Shown piece by piece: positions 61,644 to 64,000 of a stretch of DNA of 64,000 nucleotides (position 1 is the first letter of the stretch; each line of letters begins with the position of its first letter). The stretch is taken from assembly GCF_019430945.1 (NCBI RefSeq), contig NZ_JAHYCB010000005.1:186001-250000 (forward strand), given 5' to 3'. The notes under the pieces are model-generated. The model ran no database searches and was not told the origin of the DNA. It saw only the letters and a list, made by a program, of their open reading frames with translations. This DNA comes from Neorhizobium populisoli (lineage in GTDB: Bacteria > Pseudomonadota > Alphaproteobacteria > Rhizobiales > Rhizobiaceae). The translations under genes were made by a program, and so were the position numbers.

Positions 61644-62126
61644 TCAAGGCTTGGCGTGGTTCCGAACCGGCAATCCGCCAAAATCCTTCAGCACATTGAG
61701 TACGATGGACGTCTTGACGTGCTGCACGCTCTCATGCGGCAAAAGCACGTCGTTGACGAAGTGGGAAAGACCCGCGAGATCGCGGGTCACCACTTTCAAA
61801 TGATAGTCCATCTCGCCGGTCAGCGAAAAGCATTCGAGCACATCCGGCAGGTCTTCGACCAGTTTCTGGAAACGCTTTGCGTTATCGCGGTTATGAGTGG
61901 CAAGCGTCACCGCGATGACCACCAGAAGGTCGAGCCCAAGCTTCTGCCGGTCGAGATGCGCCCGGTAGGTCTGGATATAACCCTCGCCCTCCAGCCGCGC
62001 CCGCCGCCGCGAACATTGAGACGGTGAGAGCGCGATCAGTTCCGACAATTCGTTGTTCGTCAGCCGCCCGTCATCCTGCAGATGACTCAGGATTTTCAGG
62101 TCAAAACCGTCCAACGCTTCCATCAT
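61644..62126 (-). CDS. Lrp/AsnC-family transcriptional regulator
   Basis: 160 residues. N-terminal helix-turn-helix LTNNELSELIALSPSQCSRRRARLEGEGYI (part of residues 20-52) and a C-terminal RAM ligand domain with VLECFSLTGEMDYHLKVVTRD. Divergent from hppD with a 122-base gap, so probably an amino-acid-responsive (tyrosine or phenylalanine) activator of hppD. Confidence 0.9.
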   Translation of the reverse strand: MMEALDGFDLKILSHLQDDGRLTNNELSELIALSPSQCSRRRARLEGEGYIQTYRAHLDRQKLGLDLLVVIAVTLATHNRDNAKRFQKLVEDLPDVLECFSLTGEMDYHLKVVTRDLAGLSHFVNDVLLPHESVQHVKTSIVLNVLKDFGGLPVRNHAKP

Positions 62127-62248
62127 GCATCTCAGCTTTCAAATCTGCACGGATCATGCGCAATCGAAGCAAAAGGCCGTCGAGATTGCAAACACAATGC
62201 GTTCAACCTGCATCATTATGGCATGCACCTATTCAGGAGGAGTTTGCC

Positions 62249-63364
62249 ATGGGTCCTTTCCCGCACGATGCACCGGTTTCCGTGATCAGCGCCGACAATC
62301 CGGCCGGTACCGATGGGTTCGAGTTCGTCGAATTCGCCCATCCGGAGTCGCAAAAGCTGGAAGAGCTTTTCACCCGCATGGGCTACAAGCCGGTCGCCAA
62401 GCACAAGGTGAAGAACATCACCGTCTGGAGACAGGGCGATATCAACTACATCCTCAACGCCGAACCGGGCAGCCATGCCATGCGCTTTGTCGATGAACAC
62501 GGCCCCTGCGCCCCCGCCATGGCCTGGCGCGTGGTTGACGCCAAGCACGCCTTCGACCATGCCGTCGCCAAGGGCGCAGTACCTTATGAAGGAAACGACA
62601 AGACGCTCGACGTGCCGGCCATCGTCGGCATTGGCGGCTCGCTTCTCTATTTCATCGAGACGTATGGCGGCAAGGGCTCCGCTTACGAAGCTGAGTTCGA
62701 ATGGTTGGGCGCCAAGGACCCGAAGCCTCAGGGCGTCGGCTTCTATTATCTCGACCACCTGACCCACAATGTCTATCGCGGCCAGATGGACAAGTGGTGG
62801 GCCTTCTACCGCGAACTCTTCAACTTCAAGCAGATCCACTTCTTCAACATCGACGGCCGCATCACCGGCCTGATGAGCCGGGCGATCACCTCGCCCTGCG
62901 GAAAGATCCGCATTCCGCTGAACGAGTCCAAGGACGAGACCAGCCAGATCGAAGAATTCCTGAAGAAGTACAAGGGCGAAGGCATCCAGCACATCGCGGT
63001 CGGTACCGACGGCATCTACGAAGCGACCGACAAGCTCGCCGGCAACAGCCTGAAATTCATGCCTGGCCCACCTGACACCTATTACGAAATGTCCGGCGCC
63101 CGCGTGAACGGCCATGACGAGCCAATCGAGCGGATGAAGAAACACGGTATCCTGATCGATGGCGAAGGCGTCGTCGACGGCGGCATGACCAAGATCCTGC
63201 TGCAGATTTTCTCGAAGACTGTGATCGGCCCGATCTTCTTCGAATTCATCCAGCGCAAGGGCGACGAAGGTTTTGGCGAGGGCAATTTCCGGGCGCTGTT
63301 CGAGTCGATCGAGGAGGATCAGATCCGCCGCGGCGTGCTGAAGCCGCAGGAAGCGGCGGAATAA
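62249..63364 (+). CDS. hppD: 4-Hydroxyphenylpyruvate dioxygenase
   Basis: 371 residues from ATG 62249 with AGGAGG eight bases upstream. Two VOC domains; the iron site is His in YYLDHLTHNVYRGQ, His in EGIQHIAVGTDGIY and Glu in FFEFIQRKGDEGFGEGNF, with the C-terminal gating helix after it. Converts 4-hydroxyphenylpyruvate to homogentisate, feeding HmgA. Ends before a strong terminator. The frame is open upstream to 62024 but the family start is clear. Confidence 0.95.
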   Translation: MGPFPHDAPVSVISADNPAGTDGFEFVEFAHPESQKLEELFTRMGYKPVAKHKVKNITVWRQGDINYILNAEPGSHAMRFVDEHGPCAPAMAWRVVDAKHAFDHAVAKGAVPYEGNDKTLDVPAIVGIGGSLLYFIETYGGKGSAYEAEFEWLGAKDPKPQGVGFYYLDHLTHNVYRGQMDKWWAFYRELFNFKQIHFFNIDGRITGLMSRAITSPCGKIRIPLNESKDETSQIEEFLKKYKGEGIQHIAVGTDGIYEATDKLAGNSLKFMPGPPDTYYEMSGARVNGHDEPIERMKKHGILIDGEGVVDGGMTKILLQIFSKTVIGPIFFEFIQRKGDEGFGEGNFRALFESIEEDQIRRGVLKPQEAAE

Positions 63365-63387
63365 GCGGTTCGGCTAGTTCAATACAG

Positions 63388-63416
63388 AAAAGCCCGGCGA
63401 GTAATCGCCGGGCTTT
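63388..63416 (+). terminator. Rho-independent terminator of hppD
   Basis: AAAAGCCCGGCGA-TAA-like loop-TCGCCGGGCTTTT: a 12-13 bp perfect stem with a short loop and a T-run, 24 bases after the stop. Confidence 0.9.
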
Positions 63417-63443
63417 TGTTTTGAGCGCATACAGCCCCGCATT

Positions 63444-63529
63444 CGTCACCCTAGGGCTTGTCCCTAGGATCTAAGCCGGTTCAGCAAATTAAACATGGAT
63501 AGATGCTCGGGAGAGGTCCGAGCATGACG
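63444..63529 (+). repeat. Rhizobial-type palindromic intergenic element
   Basis: 86 bases bounded by CGTCA and its reverse complement TGACG. Inside are two hairpins: CCTAGGG...CCCTAGG (63450-63468) and ATGCTCGG...CCGAGCAT (63503-63525). The layout matches a short repeat common between rhizobial genes; a half-like copy is at 50373-50397. Confidence 0.55.
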
Positions 63530-63574
63530 GCGTTTGAAGTTAACGCAGAGGCTCTTATTGGTCCGCTGATCCCC

Positions 63575-64000
63575 TTACGGCTGGATCTGGAAAATCTCGC
63601 CGTGGGTGCCCACAAAGAACTCGCCTTCCGGCGTCACCCAGCCGCGGAACATGCCATCGGTATTATAGGGCGCGGTGATCGAACCATCCGCACCAACGGC
63701 AACAAGTCCCGCACCGATATTGTGCTTCTTCAGGTCTTCCTGAATGACCTTCGCTGCCGCCTTCTCCAGGCTTTCACCAAGATATGAAATGCGGGCGCCA
63801 ACCTCGTGGCCGACCGCATAGCGCATGAAATATTCGCCTTTGCCCGTACCCGAAACCGCACAGGCGCCGTCGCGTGCATAGGTGCCGGCTCCGATGATCG
63901 GCGTATCGCCGATACGACCATCCGGTTTGTTGTTGTAGCCACCGGTGGAGGTCGCGGCCGCCAAGTGCCCTTCGCCGTCCAGCGCGACGGCGCCGACCGT
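63575..64000 (-). CDS. iaaA: Isoaspartyl peptidase/L-asparaginase (Ntn hydrolase), C-terminal part
   Basis: Runs off the right edge. The first visible codon (63998-64000) is the Thr of TVGAVALDGEGHLAAATS, which is the autocleavage nucleophile of this family, so the visible 141 residues are nearly the whole mature beta subunit. Conserved features: ATSTGGYNNKPDGRIGD, PIIGAGTYARD, ACAVSGTGKGEYFMR. The C-terminal segment GMFRGWVTPEG is also typical. Hydrolyses isoaspartyl dipeptides or asparagine. The 158-base gap to the hppD terminator holds only the repeat element. Confidence 0.9.
   Translation of the reverse strand, partial: TVGAVALDGEGHLAAATSTGGYNNKPDGRIGDTPIIGAGTYARDGACAVSGTGKGEYFMRYAVGHEVGARISYLGESLEKAAAKVIQEDLKKHNIGAGLVAVGADGSITAPYNTDGMFRGWVTPEGEFFVGTHGEIFQIQP

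Overview
The window is GC-rich alphaproteobacterial DNA, most likely chromosome or chromid of a Rhizobiaceae member (Rhizobium/Agrobacterium/Ensifer/Neorhizobium group). The evidence is a FixL-FixJ-FixK oxygen-sensing cascade whose FixL has the length and residue numbering of Sinorhizobium FixL, RIME-like palindromic repeats, many ABC and TRAP uptake systems, and tightly packed ATGA-overlapping operons. Start codons are often GTG or TTG after a good Shine-Dalgarno sequence. I saw no rRNA, tRNA, CRISPR array, transposase or phage gene.

Layout. (1) 1-4.8 kb: the end of a TctC/Bug solute-binding protein; fixL-fixJ, a stand-alone receiver-domain protein and fixK, with a perfect TTGA-N6-TCAA box before fixL and a FixJ-like box before fixK; then a GntR/FCD regulator. 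(2) 4.8-12.8 kb: CutC, a ROK kinase and a DppABC-like importer on the minus strand, divergent from a ROK repressor and an MlrC-family (M81) protein. (3) 12.9-16.5 kb: MFS exporter, GlxA-like regulator, SDR, a small charged protein. (4) 16.5-29.3 kb: LysR, a fused benzoylformate-decarboxylase/aldehyde-dehydrogenase, a TRAP importer with a DUF3237 protein, an FAD-linked 2-hydroxyacid dehydrogenase, a small AT-rich island with an interrupted gene, and a LigM/DesA-like tetrahydrofolate-dependent O-demethylase. (5) 29.3-40.8 kb: a ferric/polyamine-type ABC importer, a LysR regulator, four tandem amidohydrolase-2 enzymes in A-B-A-B order, a Rieske ferredoxin and a second binding protein for the same importer type. 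(6) 40.9-44.1 kb: thiolase and FabF-like synthase with a divergent TetR regulator and twin operator. (7) 44.2-50.4 kb: a complete Dpp/Opp importer plus a class-V aminotransferase. (8) 50.4-57.9 kb: a VOC dioxygenase/serine hydrolase fusion, a heterodimeric ABC exporter, an M20 peptidase and a GlcG/HbpS-like protein. (9) 57.9-63.4 kb: homogentisate route (maiA, fumarylacetoacetase, hmgA, hppD) with MarR and Lrp regulators; the window ends inside an isoaspartyl peptidase gene.

Much of the region reads as an accessory aromatic-catabolism block. Region 4 can be read as one route: import of an aromatic 2-hydroxyacid, oxidation to the 2-oxoacid, decarboxylation and oxidation by the fused enzyme, then O-demethylation by the LigM-like protein. 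That would suit a methoxylated mandelate such as vanillylmandelate. A 10-bp motif (RTGYAYACAT) occurs twice in the TRAP/oxidase intergenic region and twice before the demethylase gene, so these genes may share a regulator. Region 5 is the best candidate for an undescribed system: duplicated pairs of amidohydrolases of unknown substrate, with a Rieske ferredoxin that has no oxygenase beside it and its own importer.

Functions were assigned by reading translations and motifs; no database search was run. Coordinates of short sites were counted by hand and may be off by a base or two.
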